Shown here: positions 39,771-48,350 of the stretch, in pieces
Layout: each line of letters begins with the position of its first letter
Numbering within the stretch: the stretch's first letter is position 1
Assembly: GCF_001904655.1 (NCBI RefSeq)
Contig: NZ_MRCC01000005.1
Span: forward strand, 186,001 to 250,000
From: Chroogloeocystis siderophila 5.2 s.c.1
Lineage (GTDB): Bacteria; Cyanobacteriota; Cyanobacteriia; Cyanobacteriales; Chroococcidiopsidaceae
DNA: 64,000 nucleotides
Reading direction: 5' to 3'
Notes under the pieces: model-generated
What the model was told of the DNA's origin: nothing
The model's database searches: none
What the model saw: only the letters and a program-made list of their open reading frames with translations
Program-made: the position numbers and the translations under genes

Positions 39771-40635
39771 ATTAGGAATCCCTCAAGTTCCTCGAAGCAA
39801 GTAGGTTTACACCGTTTAATAACTTCCTGAAATCTTTTAAACTCCTCTGTGTCACAACTATAAGGAACAGTAACCGCGTCGAGTCCGTTTTTGTACTTCC
39901 AATGTAGAAACCCCTTAGTCAGATTATATTGGAAATTGTCGATCTTGCTCAAAATATCTTCGACTTCAGGGGTTAATTGCCATTCTTTACTAAAAGAATG
40001 AATAAAGGAAGGTGTAGATGCTTGAGCTTTTTTTAAAATATCCTTAACAGAATCGGAATTATTGCTAGAAGTCCAGGCTCCTAGCAGTACAGATGCTACA
40101 CATTCAATTTTATCTGGTGGATTATTAGAAGCACATAGGTACTTTATCGCTTGTCGAAAGGAATCTTCTTTCTTAATAACTTTTTCTAATTCTCAATAGA
40201 AGTCGGGATGTTTGTTTTTAACTTATCTAGGAGATGTTCGTAAGAAACTACTAAGTGTAACTCTGATTCTTTTGATTGCGACTTGTTTAACTGATAATGC
40301 TTGCGAAAATCCTCAGTTATTGATTGATGAGATTTTTTACCTTCACCTCAAGTGGTATCTAAACTATTTTTAAGCTGATAGTGCCGTATTATGCTTTCGT
40401 CTATATACTCAATGACTAAATCAATCGTCAACAAATGCCAAGATTTGACTTGATATTATTTGTATTTCTTTATGTTCTTCAAGCGCTTCTGGAGATAAAA
40501 GAGGTATTTGATAAATAGCAAAGTAATTTTCGTATGTATTACCTTTCGTGTTATTTCTTCCACCCCTAGCCTTAACTTCTAGATATTGAGATCCTCATCA
40601 CCAAAAAGCTTTCTAATCTGTGCTTCTTGCTCCAT
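39767..40635 (-). pseudogene. Broken nuclease-like gene, partner of the PRTase-like gene
   Basis: Joining frames gives about 290 residues from ATG at 40635 (MEQEAQIRKLFGDED). Blocks in order: YLEVKARGGRNNTKG, YENYFAIYQIPLLSPEAL, FVDD then TIDLVIEYIDE, RHYQLKNS, DFRKHYQLNKSQ, ELHLVVSYEHLLDKL, and an intact C-terminal 140 residues with LLGAWTS and GFLHWKYKNGLDAVT. EVK and QLK next to acidic DD recall a PD-(D/E)xK or DUF4297/Cap4-like nuclease domain; this is tentative. Lesions: frameshifts near 40585, 40425 and 40190 and a stop at 40348-40350. It ends in an ATGA overlap with the next gene. Confidence 0.65.
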
Positions 40636-40934
40636 CTGCTATCTTTAAAGAAATTTGAGCGAGTACAAAAGTACTTATTAAATTCATTCTATTCTATCTA
40701 TCCATTACTAGTCGCGAATTTGTGTAGTTCAACATAAACTTTTTTATGTAAGAGTACAGACAACAGCAAAAGCAGTAAAAAATAACTTTTGTATTTCTGA
40801 ATCAGCCTGCTGTTATACATATATGCGCGATCGCGCTAGTTGAGCTTAAAACTATTTATGATGACTTTGCTCTCCCAAAGCGTGTTAAAATACTTATCAA
40901 TTCTGAAAGCTGTGTTGAAAAGGTTGATTTAAAC
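40636..40934. other. psbK upstream spacer and island border
   Basis: About 300 bases with no gene. The left part is AT-rich like the accessory interval; a HIP1 copy at about 40828 and more typical composition resume toward psbK. The psbK promoter must lie here. Confidence 0.5.
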
Positions 40935-41072
40935 ATGGAAGCTGCAATGTTGTTAGCAAAACTCCCAGAGGCGTATTCGATTCTAGACCCCTTGGTAGAC
41001 GTTCTTCCTATAATCCCAGTATTTTTCTTGTTGCTAGCGTTTGTGTGGCAAGCAGCTATCGGCTTTAGATAA
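40935..41072 (+). CDS. psbK: Photosystem II reaction centre protein K
   Basis: 45 residues: [20 protein letters not shown] and [20 protein letters not shown], ending AIGFR. The [37 protein letters not shown] pattern is PsbK. The first eight or nine residues are normally removed; the mature one-helix subunit sits near CP43 in the thylakoid. It is separated from tgt, its usual neighbour, by about 6 kb. Confidence 0.96.
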   Translation: MEAAMLLAKLPEAYSILDPLVDVLPIIPVFFLLLAFVWQAAIGFR

Positions 41073-41099
41073 GCACAAATTACTAGACAAAATTTTATG

Positions 41100-41123
41100 A
41101 GGACAGGTAGCTTTGCCTGTTCT
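41100..41123. terminator. Hairpin between psbK and the GST gene
   Basis: AGGACAGG pairs with CCTGTTCT (one G-U) around an 8-base loop, in the gap between convergent genes. The T-run is modest on both strands. Confidence 0.45.
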
Positions 41124-41130
41124 TCATTGT

Positions 41131-41688
41131 TTAACTGCGATTACCGATAGATTTTTGAAAAGCAGGTCGTTCGGACAATCGTTTCATATAATTGAGCACA
41201 TCGGGATAGTCGCTAAGGTCTAACTTGAGCATGATTGGGATGTAGCAAAGCATCGAGCCGACGGCGACATCGGCAACGCCAAAAGAATCGCCCAACAAAA
41301 ACGGTTGTCGAGAAAAAATTTCATTCAATGGTATTAATAAGCGAGGCGTTTCGCGATCGCGACTTGCTTCGACAAAAATTCCTGGTCCTAGCGTAGCATT
41401 CGCAAATAACACCCATTGCGCTGCAATTGCGCGTTCTTCAAGTGACGAAATTTCTTTACCATACTTTTCGGCAAGATACAACAAAATCGCGCCAGATTCC
41501 CAAAGTCGAACATCTCCATCAACAATCGCCGGAACTTTACCCATCGGGTTGATCGCGAGAAAATCAGTTTGGCGGTGTTCTCCAGCTTGCATATCCAGCA
41601 AGACAAATTCGTAAGGAACGGCTAATTCTTCCAAATACCATTGAACAATCGACGCACGGCTACGCGCGCCACCATAGAGTTTGAGCAT
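41131..41688 (-). CDS. Glutathione S-transferase family protein
   Basis: 185 residues: thioredoxin-like N-domain (LKLYGGARSRASIVQWYLEEL, NPMGKVPAI, LWESGAILLYLAEKYG) and helical C-domain with GDSFGVADVAVGSML. The chain is 15-30 residues shorter than most GSTs in the C-domain. Likely conjugates or reduces small electrophiles using glutathione in the cytoplasm. It follows the unknown gene 41704-42168 by 15 bases on the same strand, so they form an operon. Confidence 0.88.
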   Translation of the reverse strand: MLKLYGGARSRASIVQWYLEELAVPYEFVLLDMQAGEHRQTDFLAINPMGKVPAIVDGDVRLWESGAILLYLAEKYGKEISSLEERAIAAQWVLFANATLGPGIFVEASRDRETPRLLIPLNEIFSRQPFLLGDSFGVADVAVGSMLCYIPIMLKLDLSDYPDVLNYMKRLSERPAFQKSIGNRS

Positions 41689-41703
41689 AATTAGCTTTGA
41701 TAT

Positions 41704-42168
41704 TTACAGGACTTTGTGAGTATAGTCGTGCTGCTTCACATTGTCTTCTTTCGTGACAACACGTTGCATATTCAACACGCGCTTGCGCTCAGTCGAGTAA
41801 TTAAAGTCACTACGGATTGTACCTTGCGGAATATGTTCCTGCGCGACAGGACGAGCTTTGTAGGTACGTGCAGCGGCGATCGCGCGTTGCACAAACTCTT
41901 CACTAAACTGCGCCGCAGCGGGACATTCTGCGGGTTTCTGGGGTTGATCGCCTGCGAGTACCGCACCTAAAGTCGTTCCCCAAGCTTGTTGATAGGAAGT
42001 TGGAATACCTTTGACGATCGCTTCTAACGCCGCTGACGGAATTGGTTCGATAATTTGCAATTCATGTACCTCTCCCTCTGCTTTGACAAAGCAAGTCGCT
42101 AAGCCAAGCACAAGATAATCGTTTTCCGTTAAATCGGGAGCATCAGGATAGACAGAAGCTGTTGCCAT
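41704..42168 (-). CDS. Conserved-looking protein upstream of the GST gene
   Basis: 154 residues, no signal or membrane segment. Blocks: NDYLVLGLATCFVKAEGEVHE, IIEPIPSAALEAIVKGIPTSYQ, FVQRAIAAARTYKARPVAQEHIPQGTI. I recall similar cyanobacterial proteins without function. It is translated just before the GST gene, so a stress- or redox-related role is possible but not shown. Confidence 0.72.
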   Translation of the reverse strand: MATASVYPDAPDLTENDYLVLGLATCFVKAEGEVHELQIIEPIPSAALEAIVKGIPTSYQQAWGTTLGAVLAGDQPQKPAECPAAAQFSEEFVQRAIAAARTYKARPVAQEHIPQGTIRSDFNYSTERKRVLNMQRVVTKEDNVKQHDYTHKVL

Positions 42169-42509
42169 AAGATTGCCATCAATTCTTCAAAGGACTGACA
42201 CACGAGAGTGGTAGTGGTTGCATTGTACCAATTTGATGTACTGCTCCTAACGAGTTCATATCTATCGTAAAGATTGATCTGAAGTCGCAAGTATTAGGTT
42301 ACTAGCCACTGTATTAATCTTTACACTTCTGGAATGGGACCAACGAAGGATGAAGGATCAAGCATAGAGGTGAAGTATGAAAGTATGAATATTTCATGTT
42401 TGAAGATCAACATTCAGACACCTGAATAACTGACACAAAACCAACATCATCACTACTAAGAAAGTTATACATTATAGGTTATTGAGCTATTGCTCAGTCA
42501 ATACTAATT
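42169..42509. other. Gene-free spacer with heptamer-like text
   Basis: About 340 bases between divergent genes. GGATGAAGGATCAAGC... at 42345-42390 and GACACCTGAATAACTGAC near 42416 belong to the short repetitive spacer text seen elsewhere. No gene. Confidence 0.5.
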
Positions 42510-43178
42510 ATGAATAGTCAATCATTAAAATCGCCTCAAGCTTATCAACATCAACGCCAACCATTTACCTGGAAGCAAGATTCGTTGGCGTCTCAGTCAC
42601 GAATCTTGCCAGACAAATTTTTACGTAGTTATGCGCGCTCCAAGGCGGAACAAGGAGACTATACAGAAGCGATCGCTTTACTCGACCAGCTAATTACCCG
42701 CCATCCAGAAGATGCGATTGACTACAATAATCGCGGGTTGATTTATTTCCAAAGTGGGCAACTGTATCCTGCACTTGCTGATTATAACACCGCAATTCAA
42801 CTTAAACCGACATTAGCTAGTGCTTATAACAATCGCGCGAATTGTTATGCTGCGTGTGGGCAATTAACAGAAGCACTCGCCGACTATGATACAGCGATTG
42901 ACCTCAATCCTAGTTATGTGCGAGCTTGGATCAACCGTGGAATTACATTACGCGAATTAGGACAATACGAACAAGCTATTGAAAACTTTGATATTGCTGA
43001 AATTTTAGGTCAATTGCCCGCAAATATTTACGCTGAACGCGGTCGGACGTATCATCTATGGGGAGACTGGAATTTAGCGATCGCTGACTATCGTCGCGCG
43101 CTTGAGCTAATATCAAAAGATACTCCACACCTGCGTTATCAAGTCGAAAATTGGCTCGCGCAGTTGATCAGTAGCTAG
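42510..43178 (+). CDS. Tetratricopeptide repeat protein
   Basis: 222 residues. About four TPR units lie from 45 to 185: YTEAIALLDQLITRHPEDAI, YPALADYNTAIQLKPTLASA, LTEALADYDTAIDLNPSYVR, YEQAIENFDIAEIL and a last partial unit. No signal or enzyme domain. TPRs mediate protein contacts; the partner is unknown. Similar TPR genes near photosynthesis genes often serve as assembly factors, but nothing here proves that. Confidence 0.88.
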   Translation: MNSQSLKSPQAYQHQRQPFTWKQDSLASQSRILPDKFLRSYARSKAEQGDYTEAIALLDQLITRHPEDAIDYNNRGLIYFQSGQLYPALADYNTAIQLKPTLASAYNNRANCYAACGQLTEALADYDTAIDLNPSYVRAWINRGITLRELGQYEQAIENFDIAEILGQLPANIYAERGRTYHLWGDWNLAIADYRRALELISKDTPHLRYQVENWLAQLISS

Positions 43179-43214
43179 CTAATCATTCTTAAGTTAAGAT
43201 ACTGTCTTTTGTGA

Positions 43215-43277
43215 GGTAATGGGTAACAGGGGATAGTTGATAGATATTCTTTTCAATTACCAATGACCGTTTACCAA
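43215..43277. repeat. Dispersed TTACCCATTACC repeat, copy 3 (inverted pair)
   Basis: GAGGTAATGGGTAACAGGGG faces CAATTACCAATGACCGTTTA across an AT-rich loop, between the TPR gene and the PBP2 gene. Same layout as the copies at 38517 and 60871. Confidence 0.6.
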
Positions 43278-43311
43278 CTTTTGAATTAAGCCTGTTGTCA
43301 CGTACTTACCT

Positions 43312-45078
43312 ATGGCTTTATTCTCGCCTCAGTTTACTGGGAAAAATATTGCGGCAAGGACTGTAGGACGTGATCGCCAATCTTTAGCGATCGTGTTGAG
43401 TATCACTATAATCTTATTCGGCGGTATAGGTAGCCGTTTAGCATATTTGCAGTTAATCGAAGGGGCGCAACTGCGACAGCTAGCAGACAGTAATCGGATA
43501 CGGTTAATTCCGAAACAACCCGAACGTGGCAACATTTTTGACCGTAATGGCAAAATCCTAGCAAGTAGTCGTCTATCTCATGCTGTCTATATTTGGCCGC
43601 AAGCGCCTAAAAAAGCAACTTGGCAAACTACGCGAACTCGTCTAGCAAAGATTCTCAACATCCCAGAAACCGAAATTCAACAGCGATTAGACAAAGCTGG
43701 AGATAATTCACCTACATTAGTACGAATTGCGCGCGACCTTAATCCGGCTCAAATTACCGCTTTGGCTGAATATCGCAACGAACTACGCGACGTTGAAGTA
43801 TATATCGAAGCTGTACGCAATTACCCTAACCAAGAAATTGCGGCTCATGTTCTTGGGTATACAGGAGAAATGAACGATGAAGAGTTAGCGAAAAAGCGTA
43901 GTGAAGGGTATCGCTTAGGAGATGTGATTGGCAAAATGGGTGTAGAAGCCGCGTTTGAACAGCAGCTACGCGGAGAATGGGGCGGTCAGCAGGTTGAAGT
44001 TGATGGTGCTGGGCGAATTTTGCGACTTTTGGGCGAAAAACCAGCTAAACCAGGGCGCGATGTCCATTTAACGATTGATTTGAACGTACAAAAAGCTGCG
44101 GAAGCGGCTTTAGGACAACGTCAAGGTGCGATCGTCGCCCTCGATCCCAACAATGGTGAAGTCTTAGCAATGGTCAGTCGCCCTGCGTTCGATCCTAATA
44201 TTTTTTCTAAACGCGTAACTCCTGAAATATGGCAGCAGCTACAAAGTAAACAGCATCCCTTTGTTAACCGCGCTTTACAAAGTTTTCCGCCAGCTAGTAC
44301 GTTTAAAGTGATTACAACTACTGCGGGAATTGAATCAGGGAAGTTCGCGCCTAACGCAACACTACCAACGTATGGTTGCATGAATATCGGTGGAACGACG
44401 TTTTGCGATTGGAATCGTGCAGGATTTGGTCGTTTGGGGTTTGTCGGGGCGCTGGCGTGGAGTAGCAATACCTTTTATTATCAAATTGCTCAAAGAGTCG
44501 GCGAAGCAACGCTAATCGACTGGACGCGTCGTTATGGCTTTGGTGAGAAAACAGGAATCGAATTAGCACCCGAAGAATCAGCAGGATTAGTTGCGGACAA
44601 TTCCTGGAAGCAGAAAAATCTCAATTTACCTTGGAGTGTAGGCGACACCGTTAATATGTCGATTGGGCAAGGATTTTTGCAAGTCACACCACTTCAACTT
44701 GCGGTGATGTTTGCTGTCCCTGCTAACGGTGGCGATCGCGTTCAACCGCATTTATTAAAAGACAATGAAGTCTCAAAATGGCGCGAATCATTGAATTTGA
44801 AACCAGAAACAGTGCGCGTACTGCGTCAAGGATTACGCCAAGTCATCTCTGGCGGTACAGGACAAGTTCTTAATGTACCAACACTTCCACCTGTTGCCGG
44901 AAAAAGTGGTACTGCACAAACTTTTCGCAAGCAGGCTCATGCTTGGTTTGGTGCTTACGCCCCTGCGGATAAACCAGAAATTGTTGTTGTCGCGTTTGCT
45001 GAACACTCTGGCGGTGGCGGTGGTAAGGTAGCTGCACCGATGGTGTTAAAAGTGTTAGAGGCGTATTTTAAGAAGTGA
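43312..45078 (+). CDS. mrdA: Penicillin-binding protein 2 (class B transpeptidase)
   Basis: 588 residues: cytoplasmic start and transmembrane anchor (about 24-46), PBP dimerisation region (60-230), and transpeptidase with SxxK at ASTFK (Ser 329), SSN at 384-386 and KSG at 531-533. PBP2 cross-links peptidoglycan during side-wall synthesis with RodA. No rodA or mreBCD is adjacent. ATG at 43312 is the first start in frame. Confidence 0.94.
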   Translation: MALFSPQFTGKNIAARTVGRDRQSLAIVLSITIILFGGIGSRLAYLQLIEGAQLRQLADSNRIRLIPKQPERGNIFDRNGKILASSRLSHAVYIWPQAPKKATWQTTRTRLAKILNIPETEIQQRLDKAGDNSPTLVRIARDLNPAQITALAEYRNELRDVEVYIEAVRNYPNQEIAAHVLGYTGEMNDEELAKKRSEGYRLGDVIGKMGVEAAFEQQLRGEWGGQQVEVDGAGRILRLLGEKPAKPGRDVHLTIDLNVQKAAEAALGQRQGAIVALDPNNGEVLAMVSRPAFDPNIFSKRVTPEIWQQLQSKQHPFVNRALQSFPPASTFKVITTTAGIESGKFAPNATLPTYGCMNIGGTTFCDWNRAGFGRLGFVGALAWSSNTFYYQIAQRVGEATLIDWTRRYGFGEKTGIELAPEESAGLVADNSWKQKNLNLPWSVGDTVNMSIGQGFLQVTPLQLAVMFAVPANGGDRVQPHLLKDNEVSKWRESLNLKPETVRVLRQGLRQVISGGTGQVLNVPTLPPVAGKSGTAQTFRKQAHAWFGAYAPADKPEIVVVAFAEHSGGGGGKVAAPMVLKVLEAYFKK

Positions 45079-45193
45079 ATTGGCAAGTGTAGAGAAGATG
45101 ATTTGAGATTGTGACTAACCTCTGAGTCAGCGCCAACATTTCCTACTAGTCCATTACAATGCAGTTCAATAGACATCTTGCATGAACGCTAGT

Positions 45194-45312
45194 GCGAATA
45201 AATTCGCAGCTAAACTAATCCTGTCCACCTCCGTGGACATTAACAAAACTCTTACTGAAAGTGTGCACAGCAGCACACTTCGTTTGAGTAGCCCCGACTT
45301 CAGCCGAAGGGC
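45194..45312. repeat. Array of four short hairpins, repeat element
   Basis: Four stems in 120 bases: GCGAATAAATTCGC (45194-45207), GTCCACCTCCGTGGAC (45223-45238), AAGTGTGC/GCACACTT (45259-45280) and a GCCCCGACTTC/GAAGGGC stem (45291-45312). They are separated by 12-20 bases of A-rich text. The second stem recurs alone at 32131-32146. The whole looks like one modular extragenic element, perhaps mobilised by a RAYT-type transposase not present here. Confidence 0.65.
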
Positions 45313-45341
45313 ATCTGCGATTTATGCAAGAAACCTAATAT

Positions 45342-45546
45342 TTACTCTAGTAGCCAAGCACGCAAATCTTTTATTGTCAAGACTAGCTCACTTGCAAACG
45401 ATGGCAAACGTAACTCAGGAAATGTACGTGCGATGCGCTTAGATTTAACTACACTATTGATAACTGATACCAATTCTCCCTGAATTGCACTATGTTTTCC
45501 TTTTTTTGAGATGGTAGTTGTATCATTTGGCTTACCATATCTCTAT
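45342..45546 (-). pseudogene. Open protein-like remnant upstream of a hairpin element
   Basis: On the minus strand an open stretch of about 67 codons ends in TAA at 45342 and contains TTISKKGKHSAIQGELV, VVKSKRIARTFPELRLPSF and LTIKDLRAWLLE. It has no ATG or GTG at the start and is closed upstream by TAG. It reads like the C-terminal part of a lost gene. I do not recognise the family. Confidence 0.35.
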
Positions 45547-45601
45547 TTTACCTAGCAACTTAATAGACCTCTGGCATGAAGGCGATCGCCTGCGCTAGCT
45601 T

Positions 45602-46030
45602 CTAAGTTGCTGACAAGTATGTCTGTACGCCGCAACTATTTGCAACATAAGCTAGCCGCTCATCTATAGTGGCTAATGGTAAACCTTCCCGCATTGCTAA
45701 CTCTAGGTAAGTAGCATCGTAAGCAGATATCCTCAAACTCCGACCTAGTGCTATTGTATCTCCCATTGCCCGTTGTGCGGTTTGGAGATCGATGACAATC
45801 GGTAATGCTCGCAGTAGAGTGATTGCTCTAGTTGTTTGTGCTTGCGTTATTCGCCCTCGGCGTTCGGCAACTAGCAACACACTTGCGACTTCCAGTGACC
45901 ATAACTGCGGCGTCAGTGCTTCTACCCTATCAGTATTAAAGGAATTTAGTACCGCATCAGCATAACTGTTAGTCTCGTCCGTCAAACACCAACTCATTGT
46001 TACCGAGCAGTCTAAAACAAATTGACTCAA
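45602..46030 (-). CDS. VapC-type PIN-domain toxin
   Basis: 142 residues. PIN acidic residues are visible: LDCSV near the start, SLEVASV, SAYDATYLELA and TIDERLA. PIN toxins cut tRNA or rRNA. The start is TTG at 46030, overlapping the antitoxin stop TGA (TTGA), so translation is coupled. It is intact and probably active when released. Confidence 0.9.
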   Translation of the reverse strand: MSQFVLDCSVTMSWCLTDETNSYADAVLNSFNTDRVEALTPQLWSLEVASVLLVAERRGRITQAQTTRAITLLRALPIVIDLQTAQRAMGDTIALGRSLRISAYDATYLELAMREGLPLATIDERLAYVANSCGVQTYLSAT

Positions 46031-46269
46031 AATCTCCTTCCTTCTTCGATCATTTCTCTAATGGATGTTCCATCTAGAGAAATCTCCTGTCGGAGCGATC
46101 GCAACTGCTCAATCGCCTGTGCAATCGTTGTTTTAGAAGTAGCCGTTGATGGTGTCAGTTGGGCAATGGGAATACCGTGCCGAGTAATAATGATCGTTTC
46201 GCCCTTTTCAACTTCTTCTAGTAGTCGGGATAAGTGAGTCTTCGCTTCGTAGGAACCAACAGTCTTCAT
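46027..46269 (-). CDS. Phd/YefM-type antitoxin
   Basis: 80 residues. MKTVGSYEAKTHLSRLLEEV and ETIIITRHGIPIAQL are the DNA-binding Phd/YefM fold; the C-terminal tail with EISLDGTSIREMIEEGRRF is the toxin-binding part common to VapC partners. It neutralises the downstream toxin and normally represses its own promoter. Confidence 0.9.
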   Translation of the reverse strand: MKTVGSYEAKTHLSRLLEEVEKGETIIITRHGIPIAQLTPSTATSKTTIAQAIEQLRSLRQEISLDGTSIREMIEEGRRF

Positions 46270-46426
46270 TGCTAATCACAATTCTGTTTCGTTAAACTAG
46301 TCTAACACTAGTCTATATTTTGGCTAATGATTTGACTAGAGATATCTGAAACTGTCTTTACTAAAATTTATTTGTAAAGAGACTGGATACAGCACTTGTT
46401 GTAATGAGCATATTGCTTATGAGGAA

Positions 46427-47230
46427 TTAAGGAGTCGGTTTAATATTTCGAGCTTTGTAGAATGTTTCTAAACTGTGGCGATCGCCTACAAATCTCCAGT
46501 GCCAAGGCTCATAACTTATCCCTTGGGGATTATCTTGCGGAAATGACAGTTCAAAGCTAAAACGTGCAGCATTTTGTTCGAGCCATTTAAAAGCTTTGGT
46601 ATTCTCAAACATAGTACTCAAGTTTGTGGCGGGGACATTGGCATCACCGATATCAACTGCATATCCGGTATGATGTTCGCTGTAGCCTGGCGGCGCACTG
46701 ACACTGGCGCGTTTTGTTGTCGCTTGTCCGCGTTGCGCTTTCACGTCAAAAAACAGGTGTTCTTGCTCATTTGTAGAGCGAAATCCCGAAATTGGTACTA
46801 ATTGCACCCCATCAGCCCTGGCGGCTGCTACCATAGCCTTAAATTGCTTGGCTGCGGATGAGCGTAGTTTAATTCGCCCATCAGACGTAATCGGTTCAAG
46901 TTCAGATTGCGGCGCTTCTTCATAGGCAAAATGCCCTAAAAGTAATTCAGAATCATTGTCTAGGGGGTTGACAGGTGCAACAGACTGTGTAGGAGATGGA
47001 CTAGCAATGATCGCGGGCACAGGAGCCGCATTTTTTTGTACTGCATTGAAATAAAAGACACCGCTAACAGCTGCGATCGCACCCAAACCGAGTAAGCTCA
47101 AAATCAACGCTGGCGCTCTTTTGCGAGGTTTAGTAACAACAGCGCGATCATCCCGCAAAGCTTCTGGGATATCATCTCCTGAGTGAGTTGTCAAATTTTG
47201 TCCTTTTCTTCTAGAAAATTCAGTGTTCAC
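46427..47230 (-). CDS. VanY-type D-Ala-D-Ala carboxypeptidase (M15)
   Basis: 267 residues with a cytoplasmic start, one transmembrane helix (about 40-62), a linker, and an M15B domain. Zinc ligands are in SEHHTGYAVDIGD (HxxxxxxD) and YEPWHWRFVG, and PISGFRSTNEQEHLF is the usual preceding block. It trims D-Ala from peptidoglycan stems in the periplasm. It is not part of a vancomycin cluster. Start is GTG at 47230. Confidence 0.92.
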   Translation of the reverse strand: MNTEFSRRKGQNLTTHSGDDIPEALRDDRAVVTKPRKRAPALILSLLGLGAIAAVSGVFYFNAVQKNAAPVPAIIASPSPTQSVAPVNPLDNDSELLLGHFAYEEAPQSELEPITSDGRIKLRSSAAKQFKAMVAAARADGVQLVPISGFRSTNEQEHLFFDVKAQRGQATTKRASVSAPPGYSEHHTGYAVDIGDANVPATNLSTMFENTKAFKWLEQNAARFSFELSFPQDNPQGISYEPWHWRFVGDRHSLETFYKARNIKPTP

Positions 47231-47423
47231 ACGCTCACTCCTGCATCAGACTTTAGCACTAGCTCATTTTAGATTAGCAACGCCCTAGGAAAAATCAAAT
47301 TCAAAAAGCACTCAGGATTTTAGAAATATTTTGTAAATATAGGGGAGTGACTCTCGCTTCTTTTTGCTTCTCGATTCGGGCAAAGCACTACCTTGCCCTT
47401 ATTACCCCTCGCCCCTCTGTTCC

Positions 47424-48350
47424 ATGAATCTCATTGCCATCTACGCACCACTCATCGGATTAGTTTTATTAGGATTAATACTCGGACGATATTTGCCAAA
47501 AGTTGTTGCGACGCGTGTAGGTCAATTTCTGTTTTGGGTGGGCGTACCTATAAGTATTGTGGCATTTTTGCGCCAAGCAGACCTCTCAGGACAAGTTTGG
47601 ATTGCACCAGCGATCGCCTGGATTGCCATGATCCTTGGAGTCGTTTTTGCTGCAATAGGAATTCACTTTCGGCGATACGTGCAAACAAACGCCATACCTT
47701 GGCGGCGACCGACTCAAGGTAGTTTTCTGTTAGCCGCAATGGTGGGAAATACAGGTTATCTTGGTTATCCGATTACGCTAGCGATCGCAGGTACGCAATA
47801 TTTTGGTTTTGCCTTATTTTACGATCTCTTAGGAACAACGCTCGGAGCTTACGGCTTGGGTGTTGCTATGGCAGCGAGGTTTGGGGGTAGCGTTCACAAC
47901 TATCGAGAACTTGCACAAGCAATTTTGATTAACCCCTCATTGTGGAGTTTTGGATTTGGGTTCTTTTTTCGGCAAGTACCTTTGCAAGCATCCGCCGCTG
48001 CAATTCTTCAAGGATCAGCCTGGACAATGGTAGCGCTATCTTTAGTTTTAATTGGGATGCGGCTTAGCCAGTTGCATTCTTGGCACAGTCTGCCGCGTGC
48101 TTCGGCGAGCTTATTGATTAAAATGCTATTAGTCCCACTTATCCTAGGCAGTAGCTTATCGCTTTTAGGGATTAATGGTGTCACTCGGCTTGTTTTAGTT
48201 TTGCAAACCGCAATGCCACCAGCTTTTGCCACACTTGTAATTGCCGAAGCTTACGACCTCGACCGCGATTTAGCTGTGACAGCGCTTGCTGTTGGTACAA
48301 TTGGTATTCTGTTTTTGCTACCAATGTGGATTTATCTATTTGGTAACTGA
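47424..48350 (+). CDS. AEC-family transporter
   Basis: About 308 residues from ATG at 47424; the in-frame extension upstream lacks a good start. Ten hydrophobic helices in two halves, with ATRVGQFLFWVGVPISI and AAMVGNTGYLGYPITLA (the conserved NxGYxGxP segment of auxin-efflux-carrier proteins). It probably exports or takes up small organic acids. Its last 15 bases overlap the convergent PRTase gene. Confidence 0.88.
   Translation: MNLIAIYAPLIGLVLLGLILGRYLPKVVATRVGQFLFWVGVPISIVAFLRQADLSGQVWIAPAIAWIAMILGVVFAAIGIHFRRYVQTNAIPWRRPTQGSFLLAAMVGNTGYLGYPITLAIAGTQYFGFALFYDLLGTTLGAYGLGVAMAARFGGSVHNYRELAQAILINPSLWSFGFGFFFRQVPLQASAAAILQGSAWTMVALSLVLIGMRLSQLHSWHSLPRASASLLIKMLLVPLILGSSLSLLGINGVTRLVLVLQTAMPPAFATLVIAEAYDLDRDLAVTALAVGTIGILFLLPMWIYLFGN

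Larger units (their letters stand above)
45079..45601. other. Spacer with hairpin array and an open remnant
   Basis: About 520 bases between convergent genes. It holds the four-hairpin element and a minus-strand protein-like stretch, both listed separately. No intact gene. Confidence 0.6.

Noticed and set aside
45182-45442. 86-codon frame across the hairpin array
   Set aside because: It runs through four perfect hairpins of a repeat element, so the sequence is shaped by base pairing, not by coding.
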